Shown: positions 16,086-25,075, numbered from the stretch's first letter. The stretch: 64,000 nucleotides of DNA from Blastococcus aurantiacus (GCF_900102425.1 NZ_FNBT01000001.1:186001-250000), one strand, 5' to 3'. Numbers and translations are program-made. Notes: generated from the letters alone by a model not told the origin.

Positions 16086-16573
16086 TCGCGGCCAACACCC
16101 TCGGGCAGGCGCTGCACGCTCCGATGTTCGACGACCCGCAGCGGCCGCCGAACTTCGCCCGGTTCCAGTTCCTCGACCCGCGGTCCCACGACTTCTACGA
16201 GAACTGGGAGAGCGCGGCCACCATCACCGCCGCGCTCCTGCGCGCCGAGGCCGGCCGCCGCCCGCACGGCACCCGGCTGCGGGAGCTCGTCGGGGAGCTG
16301 TCCACGGTCAGCGAGGAGTTCCGCACCCCCTGGGCCGCGCACGACCTCCGCATCCACCACGACGGCAGCAGGACGTTCCACCACCCCGTCGTCGGCACCC
16401 TGGACCTGGGCAACTGCACGCTGGACCTGCCGTCGGCCGACCGCTCCGACCTGCGGCTGACCATCTACACCGCCGTGCCCGGCTCGGCGTCGGAGGACGG
16501 CCTCGAGCTGCTGGCGAGCTGGGCGACCCCGCCCGCCGACGAGCAGCCGGCGCCCGCCGTCGAGCAGCCCTGA
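16079..16573 (+). pseudogene. MmyB/XRE-type regulator, C-terminal remnant lacking the HTH
   Basis: About 164 residues corresponding to the ligand-binding domain of MmyB-type HTH regulators: [69 protein letters not shown] and [20 protein letters not shown]. The same blocks occur in the intact proteins at 43587 and 49211. The whole N-terminal HTH is missing, so the fragment cannot bind DNA in the usual way. Read with the adjoining alcohol dehydrogenase remnant, it is half of a divergent regulator/oxidoreductase pair that lost its middle. Confidence 0.75.
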
Positions 16574-16583
16574 CCCGGAGCGC

Positions 16584-17024
16584 TCACTCCGGCCGGCGGC
16601 CTGCCACGGCCGTGGTCAGCCGGAACAGCTCCTGGTCCGTGGGCAGCGCGCCGAGCTCGCGCAGCTCGGCGTCGACCGCCGCGACCGCCTCCTGTCCCGC
16701 CGCCAGCAGCCGGTGGCCGCGCGGGGTGACCTCCAGCAACGCCCGCCGGCCCCGGCCGGTGCCGGCGGGAGCGACGGCGCCGGCGTCGATGAGGCTCGCG
16801 ACGGTGGCGTGCATGCTCTGCGGCGTCACCCGCGCGCGGCTCGCCAGCTCCGTGTAGGAGAGGCCCGGCTGCCGGGCGAGGTGACCCAGCGCCCCCATCA
16901 GCCGCAGCGACAGGCCTGCCGTCTCCAGCGCCCGGTTGAGCCGCGTCTCGACCTGGCGGCCGAGCGCCACCAGCAGGACGGCGGGGCTCGTCGCCGGAGG
17001 GCCGGGCGGAGCCGGATCCGTCAC
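16584..17024 (-). CDS. MarR family regulator
   Basis: 146 residues with a full MarR winged helix: [60 protein letters not shown]. Start is a GTG at 17024. Divergent from the two small membrane protein genes, with the dyad CGGTTTCAG-N5-CTGATACCG between them as a probable operator. Its 3' end nearly touches the MmyB remnant. Confidence 0.88.
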   Translation of the reverse strand: MTDPAPPGPPATSPAVLLVALGRQVETRLNRALETAGLSLRLMGALGHLARQPGLSYTELASRARVTPQSMHATVASLIDAGAVAPAGTGRGRRALLEVTPRGHRLLAAGQEAVAAVDAELRELGALPTDQELFRLTTAVAGRRPE

Positions 17025-17085
17025 GTCGTCGTCCTCTCCTCAGCGGGCGGCCCCATCCTCGCAGGCCCGCCGCACGATGCACCGA

Positions 17086-17108
17086 CGGTTTCAGTCCGGC
17101 TGATACCG
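17086..17108. promoter_or_regulatory. Predicted MarR operator
   Basis: CGGTTTCAG and CTGATACCG are inverted copies matching at 8 of 9 positions with a 5-bp spacer. It lies midway between the MarR gene (start 17024) and the membrane protein gene (start 17135). Confidence 0.6.
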
Positions 17109-17134
17109 TGGGGTGACCAAGAGGGAGGGAAGTC

Positions 17135-17647
17135 ATGGCAGCGTTCCTGCTCAGCGTGCACGTGGTGGCAGCGGTGATCTTCGTTGGATCGGTGACCGTC
17201 GCCGTCAGTCTCTTCCCCCGCTACGCCCGGCTCGCCCTGGACGAGACGACGGCGGCCACCGCCGTCCCCGGTGTGCAACTGCTGCACCGCGTCACCCGCG
17301 CCTACGCCGCGCTGGCGCTCGCCGTGCCGGTCTTCGGCGTGGCGGTCGCGGCGCAGCTCGACGTGCTCGGCGACGCCTGGGTGCAGATCTCGATGGCGCT
17401 CACCCTGCTCGCCGGCGTGCTGCTGGCCGGCGTGGTGCTGCCCGGTCAGCGCCGCCTGCTCGACACGGTGACTGCCGCTCCTGAAGGCTCCGCCGACGAT
17501 GGGGCGACCGTGGCCGCCCCCGCGCGGATCGCCGAGGCGGCCGCGCTCGTGCGCCGGCTGGCCATGGTCTCCGGCGTCTTCAACCTGGTCTGGGTGACCG
17601 TGGTGGTGCTGATGATCGTGCGGCCCGGCTCCACGACCGGGGTCTGA
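17135..17647 (+). CDS. Integral membrane protein, four helices (DUF2269-like)
   Basis: 170 residues with four predicted transmembrane segments: FLLSVHVVAAVIFVGSVTVA at the N-terminus, AYAALALAVPVFGVAVAA, MALTLLAGVLLAGVVLP and VSGVFNLVWVTVVVLMIV at the end. The early histidine in the first helix is usual in this type of small membrane protein. An AGGGAGGG ribosome binding site precedes the ATG. Followed by one base by a DUF3817 gene, so the two form an operon, probably under the adjacent MarR regulator. Function unknown. Confidence 0.75.
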   Translation: MAAFLLSVHVVAAVIFVGSVTVAVSLFPRYARLALDETTAATAVPGVQLLHRVTRAYAALALAVPVFGVAVAAQLDVLGDAWVQISMALTLLAGVLLAGVVLPGQRRLLDTVTAAPEGSADDGATVAAPARIAEAAALVRRLAMVSGVFNLVWVTVVVLMIVRPGSTTGV

Positions 17648-17648
17648 G

Positions 17649-17912
17649 GTGCTCCACCGCCGGCTGGGGACTGCCGCCGCCGTCGAGACCTTGTCCCTGG
17701 CGGCACTTCTGACCAACCTCGCGACGGCGCACCTGCCGTGGATCGCGTCCGCGCTCGGGCCCGTGCACGGCTTCTGCTACCTCGTCGTGATCGCACTCGC
17801 CTGGCAGCCGCCCGCGCCCTCCCGCGTGCGCGCGCTGTCGCTCGTGCCGGCCGTCGGCGGTCTGCTCGTGCTGCGCGCGCAGCGTCGGCGCGCGGCCGCG
17901 GTTCCCGCGTAG
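17649..17912 (+). CDS. DUF3817-like small membrane protein
   Basis: 87 residues from a GTG start immediately after the stop of the preceding gene. It has three hydrophobic stretches and the family core ALGPVHGFCYLVVIALAW (known DUF3817 pattern: GPVHG followed by a helix). Inner membrane protein of unknown role, cotranscribed with the four-helix protein. Confidence 0.75.
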   Translation: MLHRRLGTAAAVETLSLAALLTNLATAHLPWIASALGPVHGFCYLVVIALAWQPPAPSRVRALSLVPAVGGLLVLRAQRRRAAAVPA

Positions 17913-18110
17913 CCCGACCGACCGAGGCCATGCGATCCCCGCCGCCCCCCTGGCGGGAGGCGGCGACGAGTGTCCTCGCTCACGTCCTCCGTCGGGCAGG
18001 ATGGTTGTGCGCAACGGGTCACGTTCGGGAGAATGGCCGCAGGCCACGCCCAGCAGAGGTGCTCCGGTCGTCCCTGCCACCCGCCGGTCCCGCCGGTCAG
18101 AGAGGCTGCT

Positions 18111-20237
18111 GTGAGCGACCCCGTGGACCCCGCGGTCATCGACGACCGCGAGGCCGACCGGCTCCGTGGTGAGCTGGCCATCGCGGCCGCCGGGATCGGG
18201 ACCTTCGACTGGGACCTGGTCACCGGCCGGCTGGACTGGGACGCCCGCCTGGTCGAGATCTTCGGCTACGACGCCGACACCTTCGACAGCACCATCGACG
18301 GCTTCAACGACCGCCTGCACCCTGACGATCTGGACCGGGTCACCCTGGCGCTGCGGACGGCGATCGACACCGGCGGGGAGTTCGCCGCCACCTACCGCGT
18401 GTGCCTGCCGGCCGGTGAGACCCGCTGGGTCTCCGCCCGCGGCAGGACGCTGCGCGCGAGCGACGGCACTCCGGCTCGCCTGCTGGGGGCGGCCTACGAC
18501 GTCACCGACCAGCGGGACGCCGAGCTGCGGGTGACCCGCGTGCTGGAGGCCATGCCGGCCGGCTTCTACTCGCTGGACCGGGACTGGCGGTTCACGCACG
18601 TGAACGCGGCCGCCGAGAAGCTCCTCTTCCGCAACCGCGAGGAGCTGCTCGGGCGGGTCATCTGGGACGAGTTCCCCGCCGCCCGCGACTCGGTCGTCGA
18701 GGAGGGGTACCGGCGGGCCGTGGCCACCGGCGAACAGGTGTCCTTCCCCGCCTACTACCCACCGCCGCTGGACGGCTGGTACGAGATCCGGGCCTGGCCC
18801 AGCCCCGACGGGCTGTCGGTGTACTTCCTCGACATCACCGCCCGGCACCGCGAGGAGCAGCGGGCCAGGCAGACCGCCGCCCGCCTCGCCCTCCTGGCGG
18901 AGGTGACCGAGCAGCTGACCGGCACGATGCAGGCCCACCGGGCGGTGGCGATGCTCGCCCAGCTCGTCGCCCCGTCGCTGGCCGACTGGGCGATCGTGAC
19001 CCTCGTCGACGACGTGCATCCCGGCGTCGGCCGCGGCGTCCGGGACGCCGGCTGGTGGCACTCCGACGAGAAGGTGCGGGAGATCGTCGAGCGGTACTGC
19101 CAGGTCCGACTGCCGGCGCTGCAGGAGAACGCATTCGTCTACCGGGCGCTGAGCAGTGGCGAGCCGGTCATCGTGGAGCACGACGCCACCACCGCCATCC
19201 GGGAGGTCCTCCAGCCGGGCGAGGCCCAGGACCTGATCTCCGAGCTGGCACCCGAGTCCATAGCGGTGCTGCCGCTGCACGGCCGGGGCCGCACCGTGGG
19301 TCTGCTGTCGCTGTTCAACGGCCCTGGACGCGGCGCCATCTCCCCCGCGGACCTGCAGACCGCCACCGAGGTCGCCGGCAGGGCGGGGATGGCGCTGGAC
19401 AACGCGCGCCTCTACAGCCAGCAGCGCGCCTTGGCCGAGCAGCTGCAGCGCAGCTTCCTCACCGCTCCGCCGGAACCGGACCACGCCGAGATCGTCGTCC
19501 GGTACCTGCCGGCGGCCGCGGCCGCCGCCGTCGGCGGGGACTGGTACGACGCCTTCCTGCAACCGGACGGGGCCACGATGCTCGTCATCGGCGACGTCGC
19601 CGGGCACGACACCGCCGCCGCCGCGACGATGGGCCAGCTCCGCAGCCTGCTGCGCGGGATCGCGACCTCCCACGACGAGTCCGGACCCGCCGCCGTGCTC
19701 GCGAAGCTGGACGCCTCGATGGCGCTGCTGCAGGTCGACACCCTCGCCACCGCCGCGGTCGCCCGCTTCGAGCAGGACATGGACCAGCGCGAGCGCGGGG
19801 TCACCCGCATGCGCTGGTCCAGCGCCGGGCACCTGCCGCCGGTCACCGTCCACCCCGACGGCACGGTCGCCGCCCTGGGCACCTTCGGTCGCGCGGAGAT
19901 GCTGCTGGGCGTCGACCCGGACACCCGGCGCACCGAGACCGTCGTGACCCTGGACCGCGGCGTGACGGTGCTGCTGTACACCGACGGGCTGATCGAGCGC
20001 CGGGACTCCGACATCGACGACGGCATGGAGCGGCTGCTGGCCGTGCTCGCCGATCTCGCCGACCTGCCCCTGCAGGAGCTCTGCGACCGGGTCATCGAGC
20101 GCATGGTCGAGGGGCATCCCGACGACGACGTGGCGCTCGTGGCCGTCCGTCTCCACCCGCAGGACCGCCCGCGTCCGGCGGAGGCCGGCCCCCGGATCCT
20201 GCCGGGACCCGTCCCGCCCGAGCCCGGCACGTGGTGA
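18111..20237 (+). CDS. PAS-PAS-GAF-SpoIIE (PP2C) serine phosphatase
   Basis: 708 residues. First PAS ~15-135 (GIGTFDWDLVTGRLDWDARL, RLHPDDLDRV), second PAS ~145-245 (RFTHVNAAAEKLLFRNREEL), GAF ~255-420 and a C-terminal PP2C phosphatase domain ~450-670 with VGGDWYDAFLQPDG, VIGDVAGHDTAAAATMGQLR, SSAGHLPPV, LYTDGLIERRDSDIDDG and DDDVALVAVRL. The metal-binding aspartates are present. Such proteins dephosphorylate anti-anti-sigma factors in partner-switching stress responses. The GTG at 18111 has AGAGG upstream. An RsbW-like ATPase is encoded nearby at 20917, but no anti-anti-sigma gene is in view. A paralog with one PAS is at 54071. Confidence 0.92.
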   Translation: MSDPVDPAVIDDREADRLRGELAIAAAGIGTFDWDLVTGRLDWDARLVEIFGYDADTFDSTIDGFNDRLHPDDLDRVTLALRTAIDTGGEFAATYRVCLPAGETRWVSARGRTLRASDGTPARLLGAAYDVTDQRDAELRVTRVLEAMPAGFYSLDRDWRFTHVNAAAEKLLFRNREELLGRVIWDEFPAARDSVVEEGYRRAVATGEQVSFPAYYPPPLDGWYEIRAWPSPDGLSVYFLDITARHREEQRARQTAARLALLAEVTEQLTGTMQAHRAVAMLAQLVAPSLADWAIVTLVDDVHPGVGRGVRDAGWWHSDEKVREIVERYCQVRLPALQENAFVYRALSSGEPVIVEHDATTAIREVLQPGEAQDLISELAPESIAVLPLHGRGRTVGLLSLFNGPGRGAISPADLQTATEVAGRAGMALDNARLYSQQRALAEQLQRSFLTAPPEPDHAEIVVRYLPAAAAAAVGGDWYDAFLQPDGATMLVIGDVAGHDTAAAATMGQLRSLLRGIATSHDESGPAAVLAKLDASMALLQVDTLATAAVARFEQDMDQRERGVTRMRWSSAGHLPPVTVHPDGTVAALGTFGRAEMLLGVDPDTRRTETVVTLDRGVTVLLYTDGLIERRDSDIDDGMERLLAVLADLADLPLQELCDRVIERMVEGHPDDDVALVAVRLHPQDRPRPAEAGPRILPGPVPPEPGTW

Positions 20238-20324
20238 CCGACCGCGACACCGGGAGGCTCCGTCGGGAAGCGGCGGGCGTGGCACGGTGTTCACCGGACG
20301 TGCTCGACACGAAGGAGGCACGAC

Positions 20325-20837
20325 GTGACCACTGAGACCGCGATCCTCGCCGGCGGATGTTTCTGGGGTGCGCAGGACCTGCTGCGCAAGCGCCCCGGGG
20401 TCATCTCCAGCCGGGTCGGCTACTCGGGCGGCGACACCCCGAACGCCACGTACCGCAACCACGGTGACCACGCCGAGGCGGTCGAGATCGTCTTCGACCC
20501 CGACGTGATCTCGTTCCGCGAGCTGCTCGAGTTCTTCTTCCAGATCCACGACCCGTCGACGAAGAACCGGCAGGGCAACGACATCGGCCGCAGCTACCGG
20601 TCGGCGATCTTCTACACCAGCGACGAGCAGCGACAGGTCGCCCTCGACACCATCGCGGACGTCGACGCCTCGGGTCTGTGGCCCGGCAAGGTCGTCACCG
20701 AGGTGGAGCCGGCCGGCCCGTTCTGGCAGGCGGAGGAGGAGCACCAGGACTACCTGCAGAAGATTCCCTTCGGCTACACGTGCCACTACGTGCGGCCCGA
20801 CTGGGTGCTACCGCGGCGCGAGCAGCAGACCGCCTAG
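20325..20837 (+). CDS. msrA: Peptide-methionine (S)-S-oxide reductase
   Basis: 170 residues. The catalytic motif GCFWG places the nucleophilic cysteine at C12. Other family blocks are [21 protein letters not shown] (partly quoted), [30 protein letters not shown] and YRSAIFYTS. It reduces methionine-S-sulfoxide in proteins, repairing oxidative damage. GTG start at 20325 with GAAGGAGG upstream. Single gene ended by a strong hairpin. Confidence 0.95.
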   Translation: MTTETAILAGGCFWGAQDLLRKRPGVISSRVGYSGGDTPNATYRNHGDHAEAVEIVFDPDVISFRELLEFFFQIHDPSTKNRQGNDIGRSYRSAIFYTSDEQRQVALDTIADVDASGLWPGKVVTEVEPAGPFWQAEEEHQDYLQKIPFGYTCHYVRPDWVLPRREQQTA

Positions 20838-20870
20838 GGAACAGCGGGCGGGCGCACTGCGCCCGCGACG

Positions 20871-20912
20871 GCAGGAGGGGCGGGTGGCCCGATGGTCACC
20901 CGCCCCTCCTGC
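20871..20912. terminator. Bidirectional hairpin between msrA and the ATPase gene
   Basis: A perfect 16-bp stem (GCAGGAGGGGCGGGTG and its complement) with a 10-nt loop, between two convergent stops (20837 and 20917). One of the longest perfect hairpins in the window. Confidence 0.85.
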
Positions 20913-20916
20913 GCGT

Positions 20917-21408
20917 TCAGCCGGGCTTGAGCAGGCAGGCCCAGACGAGCTTGCGCTCGGGCTCGTAGTGCACGCCGTGCTCGGCGGTGAGGTCGGCGAT
21001 CACGTAGAGGCCGTAGCCGCCCTGACCGGCCGGCCGCTCCCGGGCCGGGGTGGGCGCGCGGCCCGGTGCGCCGTCGGTCACGATGACGATCCACCGCCCC
21101 TCGTCGTCCCCGATGTGCAGGCTCGACGGGGGCGAGCCGTGGCGCAGCGCGTTCGAGGTCAGCTCGTCGATCACCAGGACGGCCTGCGAGACGACGTCCT
21201 CGATCTGCGCCGGTACGTCGTCCTCGCGCCCGATGCCGAGCGAGGAGAGCAGGAACTGCTCCACCTGCCGCCGCACGGCGCTCAGGCCGCGCAGCGACTC
21301 CAGCTGGAGCGACAGCCGGGTCGTGGTGGCCGCGGGAACGGGGCTGTCGCTGCGCCAGGACGCGTACGCCGCGGCGTAGTCCGCCGGGGTCCGGGCAGAG
21401 CCACTCAC
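20917..21408 (-). CDS. RsbW-like ATP-binding protein (HATPase, anti-sigma kinase type)
   Basis: 163 residues of the GHKL fold used by anti-sigma serine kinases. Motifs: VLVIDELTSNALRHGSP (N box), VTDGAPGRAP (G1) and GGYGLYVIADLTAEHG (G2). No receptor or membrane domain, so it is a free cytoplasmic kinase. It may act with SpoIIE-type phosphatases such as that at 18111 in partner switching, which is inference. The GTG at 21408 was chosen because the frame upstream is low-quality Arg/Pro-rich sequence. The 223 bp upstream to the EamA gene hold nothing I can name. Confidence 0.85.
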   Translation of the reverse strand: MSGSARTPADYAAAYASWRSDSPVPAATTTRLSLQLESLRGLSAVRRQVEQFLLSSLGIGREDDVPAQIEDVVSQAVLVIDELTSNALRHGSPPSSLHIGDDEGRWIVIVTDGAPGRAPTPARERPAGQGGYGLYVIADLTAEHGVHYEPERKLVWACLLKPG

Positions 21409-21631
21409 GCCCGCGCACCTTCGCGCCGGACGTGGGCGGAGATCCCTGCGAGGTGGGCAGCCGTGATGCGGCCATCCGCACGCGCGGTTCCCCCCACGAG
21501 GGTGCCACCTCCGGAGCGACGTGCCACGGAAGGTGGCGCACGACAGGACGGCCCCATCATGGAGCATGCCGGCGCCTCACGCTGGCGACCGCTCCCCCGT
21601 GCCCCGTGTCGTGCGGCTGGAGACGCCACGG

Positions 21632-22639
21632 TCACGGCTCCGTCGGCGACGTCCCGTGGTCCCGGCTCCGGTCCGGCCCGCCACCGACCGCGACCGGATC
21701 GGGGACCACCTCGCCGGCCGGCTCCCCGGCCGGTCGCTCGCCCAGCCGGACGAGCACGATCCCGGCCAGGACGACGATGCCGCCGACGAGCTGCACCCTC
21801 CCCGGTTGCTGGTCGAGCGCCAGCCACGCAGCCCCCACCGCGAAGAGCACCTCACCGAGCCCCACGAAGGAGCTCAGCCGCGAGCCCAGGAGGCGGACGG
21901 CGGCGATGCCCGTGGCGTAGGCGAACGCCGCCGCGAGCAGCGACAGGCCCAGGACCGGGACCAGCCAGCTGGTCTCCCGCCCGGCGAACTCGACGTCGGA
22001 CGTCGTCGACCGCCACGGCACGGCGCCGACCAGCGCGGCTCCGCCGAGCAGCAGCGCGCCGACGACCAGTCCCGCCCATGCGCTGACCAGCGGCGGGAGG
22101 GCACCCTCGGTCCGGGCGGAGAGGACGAAATAGGCCGCCAGCCCGAGCGCGGCCACCAGACCCCAGACGATGCCGACCGGGTCGAGCCGGGCGCCGCTGG
22201 CGACGTCGAGCACCAGCACCAGCCCGGCGAGTGCGACGGCCACCCCGGCGCTGGTGACCGCGGAGGGCCGCTGGCCGAGCCGCGCCCACGTCCACAGCAC
22301 CACCAGCAGGACGGCGGAGTACTCCAGCAGCAGCGCCACCCCGACCGACAGCCGGGCGACCGCGGAGAAGTAGGCCAGCTGCGGCAGCGCGACGGCGAGC
22401 GCACCGAACGCCAGGACGGCGCCGGCGTTGGCCCGCAGCAACGGCCACCGCCCCCGCAGCTGGAGGACGGCGGGGACGGTCAGCGCGAGAGCCGCCAGGC
22501 CCATGCGCACGATCACGGCGGACCCGGCGCTCCAGCCGGCCTCCAGCAGGCCGGCGGCGAAGACCCCGGCCGTGCCGAAGGCGGCCGCGGAGAGCACCGC
22601 CAGGAGCAGTCCGAGCAGTCCGGTCCGACGGTCGCCCAC
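21632..22639 (-). CDS. EamA/DMT family transporter
   Basis: 335 residues with ten hydrophobic helices in two repeats, the second resembling the first (FGTAGVFAAGLLEAGWSAGS early, AYATGIAAVRLLGSRLSSFV late), as in the RhaT/EamA drug/metabolite family. The C-terminal ~35 residues are hydrophilic. 25 bp downstream of the crotonase gene on the same strand, so probably cotranscribed. Substrate not predictable. Confidence 0.88.
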   Translation of the reverse strand: MGDRRTGLLGLLLAVLSAAAFGTAGVFAAGLLEAGWSAGSAVIVRMGLAALALTVPAVLQLRGRWPLLRANAGAVLAFGALAVALPQLAYFSAVARLSVGVALLLEYSAVLLVVLWTWARLGQRPSAVTSAGVAVALAGLVLVLDVASGARLDPVGIVWGLVAALGLAAYFVLSARTEGALPPLVSAWAGLVVGALLLGGAALVGAVPWRSTTSDVEFAGRETSWLVPVLGLSLLAAAFAYATGIAAVRLLGSRLSSFVGLGEVLFAVGAAWLALDQQPGRVQLVGGIVVLAGIVLVRLGERPAGEPAGEVVPDPVAVGGGPDRSRDHGTSPTEP

Positions 22640-22664
22640 GTCGGGCGACCCTAGGAGGGAGCGG

Positions 22665-23435
22665 TCAGCGGTTCTTCCACTGGGGCGCGCGCTTCTCCGC
22701 GAAGGCGGTCGACCCCTCGCGGGCGTCCTCGCTGGCGAAGACCGGGGCGATCACCTTCGCCTGCTCCTCCCAGCCCTGCTCGAACGTCCAGTCGGGGGCC
22801 GATCGCACGATGTGCTTGGTGGCGGCCACGGCGAGCGGTCCGTTCGCGGCGACGACGGCGGCCAGGGCGAGTGCTCCGTCGAGGGCCTCGCCCGGTGCCG
22901 TCACGCGGTTGACCAGGCCGATCTCGGCGGCGCGGGGAGCGCTGATCGGGTCGCCGGTGAGCAGCAGCTCCAGGGCGATCGACTGCGGGATGCGCCGGGG
23001 CAGCGCGAGGGCGGCGCCACCGGCGGCCACCAGCGAGCGCTTCACCTCGGGCACGCCGAACCGAGAGTCCTCCGCGGCGACGATGAGGTCGCAGGCGAGC
23101 AGCAGCTCGAAGCCACCGGCCAGCGCCCAGCCCTCGACGGCGCCGATGAGCGGCTTGCGCGGCGGCGTCTCGGTGATCCCGCACAGCCCGCGACCCGGGA
23201 TGCTCGGGGTCTCGCCGCGGATGAAGGCCTTGAGGTCCATCCCGGAGGAGAACGTGCCACCCGCGCCGGTCAGCACGCCGACGCGCAGGTCGTCGGACGA
23301 GTCGAGCTCGTCGGCGGCTGCCGCGACGGCGTCGGCCACCGCCTTGTTCAGCGCGTTGCGCGCCTCCGGCCGGTTGATGGTGATGATCAGGACGCCGTCC
23401 CGGCGGTCCAGGAGTACCTCGTCGGACACAGCCAT
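22665..23435 (-). CDS. Enoyl-CoA hydratase/isomerase (crotonase family)
   Basis: 256 residues. Family landmarks are INRPEARNALNKAV, GAGGTFSSGMDLKAF (oxyanion hole), AVEGWALAGGFELLLACDL with a second oxyanion Gly, and FGVPEVKRSLVAAGGA holding a candidate catalytic glutamate. It acts on acyl-CoA in the cytoplasm, hydration or isomerisation of a double bond. Preceded on the same strand by an SDR with a strong hairpin between them, so coupling is partial. Confidence 0.9.
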   Translation of the reverse strand: MAVSDEVLLDRRDGVLIITINRPEARNALNKAVADAVAAAADELDSSDDLRVGVLTGAGGTFSSGMDLKAFIRGETPSIPGRGLCGITETPPRKPLIGAVEGWALAGGFELLLACDLIVAAEDSRFGVPEVKRSLVAAGGAALALPRRIPQSIALELLLTGDPISAPRAAEIGLVNRVTAPGEALDGALALAAVVAANGPLAVAATKHIVRSAPDWTFEQGWEEQAKVIAPVFASEDAREGSTAFAEKRAPQWKNR

Positions 23436-23505
23436 CTCCTTCGGTCGGTGGGTCGGTCACGCGTCGTCGCGGATGTCGTGCGGTCGTACGGGTCGTGCGG
23501 TGCCG

Positions 23506-23534
23506 GCCGGGGGCGCAGTCGCTGCGCCCCCGGC
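23506..23534 (-). terminator. Hairpin after the SDR gene
   Basis: A perfect 11-bp stem GCCGGGGGCGC / GCGCCCCCGGC with a 7-nt loop just past the SDR stop at 23542. It would end or attenuate transcription before the crotonase gene. Confidence 0.7.
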
Positions 23535-23541
23535 ACGGGCA

Positions 23542-24315
23542 TCACTTGGGCTGCAGGCGGGCCCCACCGTCGAGGCGGATGAGCTCGGCGTTCATGTAGC
23601 TGTTGGCCAGCACCTCGACGGCGAGGGTGGCGAACTCCTCGGAGTAGCCCAGGCGCTTGGGGAAGAGCACGTCGCGCTTGAGCTTGTCCTTGAACGCCTC
23701 GGAGGCCTCGCCCGAGCCGTAGATCGGGGTGTCGATGAGGCCGGGGGCGATGGTGTTCACGCGCACGCCGATGGCGGAGAGGTCGCGGGCGATCGGCAGC
23801 GTCATGGAGACGACGGCGCCCTTGGAGGCCGAGTAGGCGGCCTGCCCGATCTGGCCGTCGAGCGCGGCGACGGAGGCGGTGTTGAGGATGGAACCCCGCT
23901 CGCCGTCCTCCAGCGGCTCTTCCTGCGCCATGGCCGTACCGACGATGCGGATGCAGTCGAAGGTGCCGATGGTGTTGATCTCGAGGACCCGGCGGAAGGT
24001 GTTCAGGTCGAACGCCGTCTCGTAGCCGCCGCGGCCGACGGTCCGGCTGGCCGAGCCGATGCCGGCGCAGTTCACGAGCACCCGCAGCGGGCCGATCGTC
24101 TTGGCCAGCTCCGTGGCGGCGATGATGTCGTCGGTCTTGGTGACGTCGACGTGGGCGAACGCGCCGTCGATCTCGGTGGCGAGGGCGTTGCCCTTGTCGT
24201 CGGCGATGTCGGCGACGACGACCTTGGCGCCCCGGGCGGCGAGGGCACGAGCGGTGGCCGCCCCCAGGCCGGACGCGCCTCCGGTGACGATCGCGGACAC
24301 ATTCTCGAGCTGCAC
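23542..24315 (-). CDS. SDR dehydrogenase, 3-hydroxyacyl-CoA dehydrogenase type II-like
   Basis: 257 residues. Cofactor loop TGGASGLG at ~10-17, VNCAGIGSA, and the catalytic Ser-Tyr-Lys set in LNTASVAALDGQIGQAAYSA followed by SKGAV. The closest known type is the HSD17B10-like 3-hydroxyacyl-CoA dehydrogenase, which makes 3-ketoacyl-CoA with NAD. The GTG at 24315 has GGGGAG upstream. Divergent from a TetR gene, with a dyad between them; the neighbouring crotonase fits a beta-oxidation role. Confidence 0.9.
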   Translation of the reverse strand: MQLENVSAIVTGGASGLGAATARALAARGAKVVVADIADDKGNALATEIDGAFAHVDVTKTDDIIAATELAKTIGPLRVLVNCAGIGSASRTVGRGGYETAFDLNTFRRVLEINTIGTFDCIRIVGTAMAQEEPLEDGERGSILNTASVAALDGQIGQAAYSASKGAVVSMTLPIARDLSAIGVRVNTIAPGLIDTPIYGSGEASEAFKDKLKRDVLFPKRLGYSEEFATLAVEVLANSYMNAELIRLDGGARLQPK

Positions 24316-24416
24316 GGGTACTCCCCTGGTTCGGACGACGACTCTGGCGGCGGTGCCGGGGCTCGTAGGTCGCCGGCACTCGCGCACCGTGAAGCTAGCC
24401 AGCGCGGGTCATTTCT

Positions 24417-24433
24417 TGCAACGTTGTGTCGCA
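24417..24433. promoter_or_regulatory. Dyad TGCAAC-N5-GTCGCA between SDR and TetR genes
   Basis: A 17-bp inverted repeat with one mismatch per arm, set in an unusually AT-rich island (TTTCT ... AGAAA around it). Candidate operator for the TetR protein at 24476. Confidence 0.5.
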
Positions 24434-24475
24434 GAAAATATTGGGCGACGCCGTCCCCCGTGCGACGCTGCCCGG

Positions 24476-25075
24476 GTGACCGAGACGACGAGCCGCGGAC
24501 GGCCCCGTGGGCTGAGCGAGCGCGTCCGCCAGGAGGTCCACGCCGCCGTCCGCCGTCTCCTCGTCGCCGAGGGGTACGCCGCGCTGCGTCTCGACGACGT
24601 CGCCGCGGCTGCCGGCGTCCACAAGTCCACGCTCTACCGGCAGTGGGCGACCAAGGCGCAGCTGGTCCAGGACGTGCTGGTCACCGGCGAGCTCGAGCAC
24701 TACCCGCGGGTCGACGAGGGCAGCCTGGCCGCCGACATCGAGGCGCTGGTCCGCGGGCTGGTCCGGCTGTTCCGGGACCCGACGACCGTCGCGTTCGTGC
24801 AGACGCGCGCCGCGGCCGACGACCCGGGGCTGCGCTCCGGGCTGCACGAGCTGGCCCGGCAGGACACGGAGTTCGTCGTCCTGCCGTTCGAGCGGGCGAT
24901 CGCCCGGGGCGAGCTGCCCCCGGATGCCGACGTCGGCATGCTGGTCGAGCTGCTCGTCGCCCCGCTGCTGGCGCGGGTCGCCGTCACGGGGCAACCGATC
25001 GACGACGAGTTCGGCCAGCGGCTGACCGCCACGTTCCTGGCGCTCGCCGCGCCCCCCGCGGTTCCCCGCCTCTGA
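24476..25075 (+). CDS. TetR family regulator
   Basis: 199 residues. HTH: VRRLLVAEGYAALRLDDVA, then AGVHKSTLYRQWATKAQLVQ, followed by a TetR_C-type ligand domain. GTG start at 24476. Divergent from the SDR/crotonase genes and likely controls them through the dyad at 24417. Convergent with the VanZ-RDD gene. Confidence 0.88.
   Translation: MTETTSRGRPRGLSERVRQEVHAAVRRLLVAEGYAALRLDDVAAAAGVHKSTLYRQWATKAQLVQDVLVTGELEHYPRVDEGSLAADIEALVRGLVRLFRDPTTVAFVQTRAAADDPGLRSGLHELARQDTEFVVLPFERAIARGELPPDADVGMLVELLVAPLLARVAVTGQPIDDEFGQRLTATFLALAAPPAVPRL

Noticed and set aside
16575-16592. CCGGAG-N6-CTCCGG as a terminator between the MmyB remnant and the MarR gene
   Set aside because: Only six base pairs and it overlaps the MarR stop codon; too weak to call.
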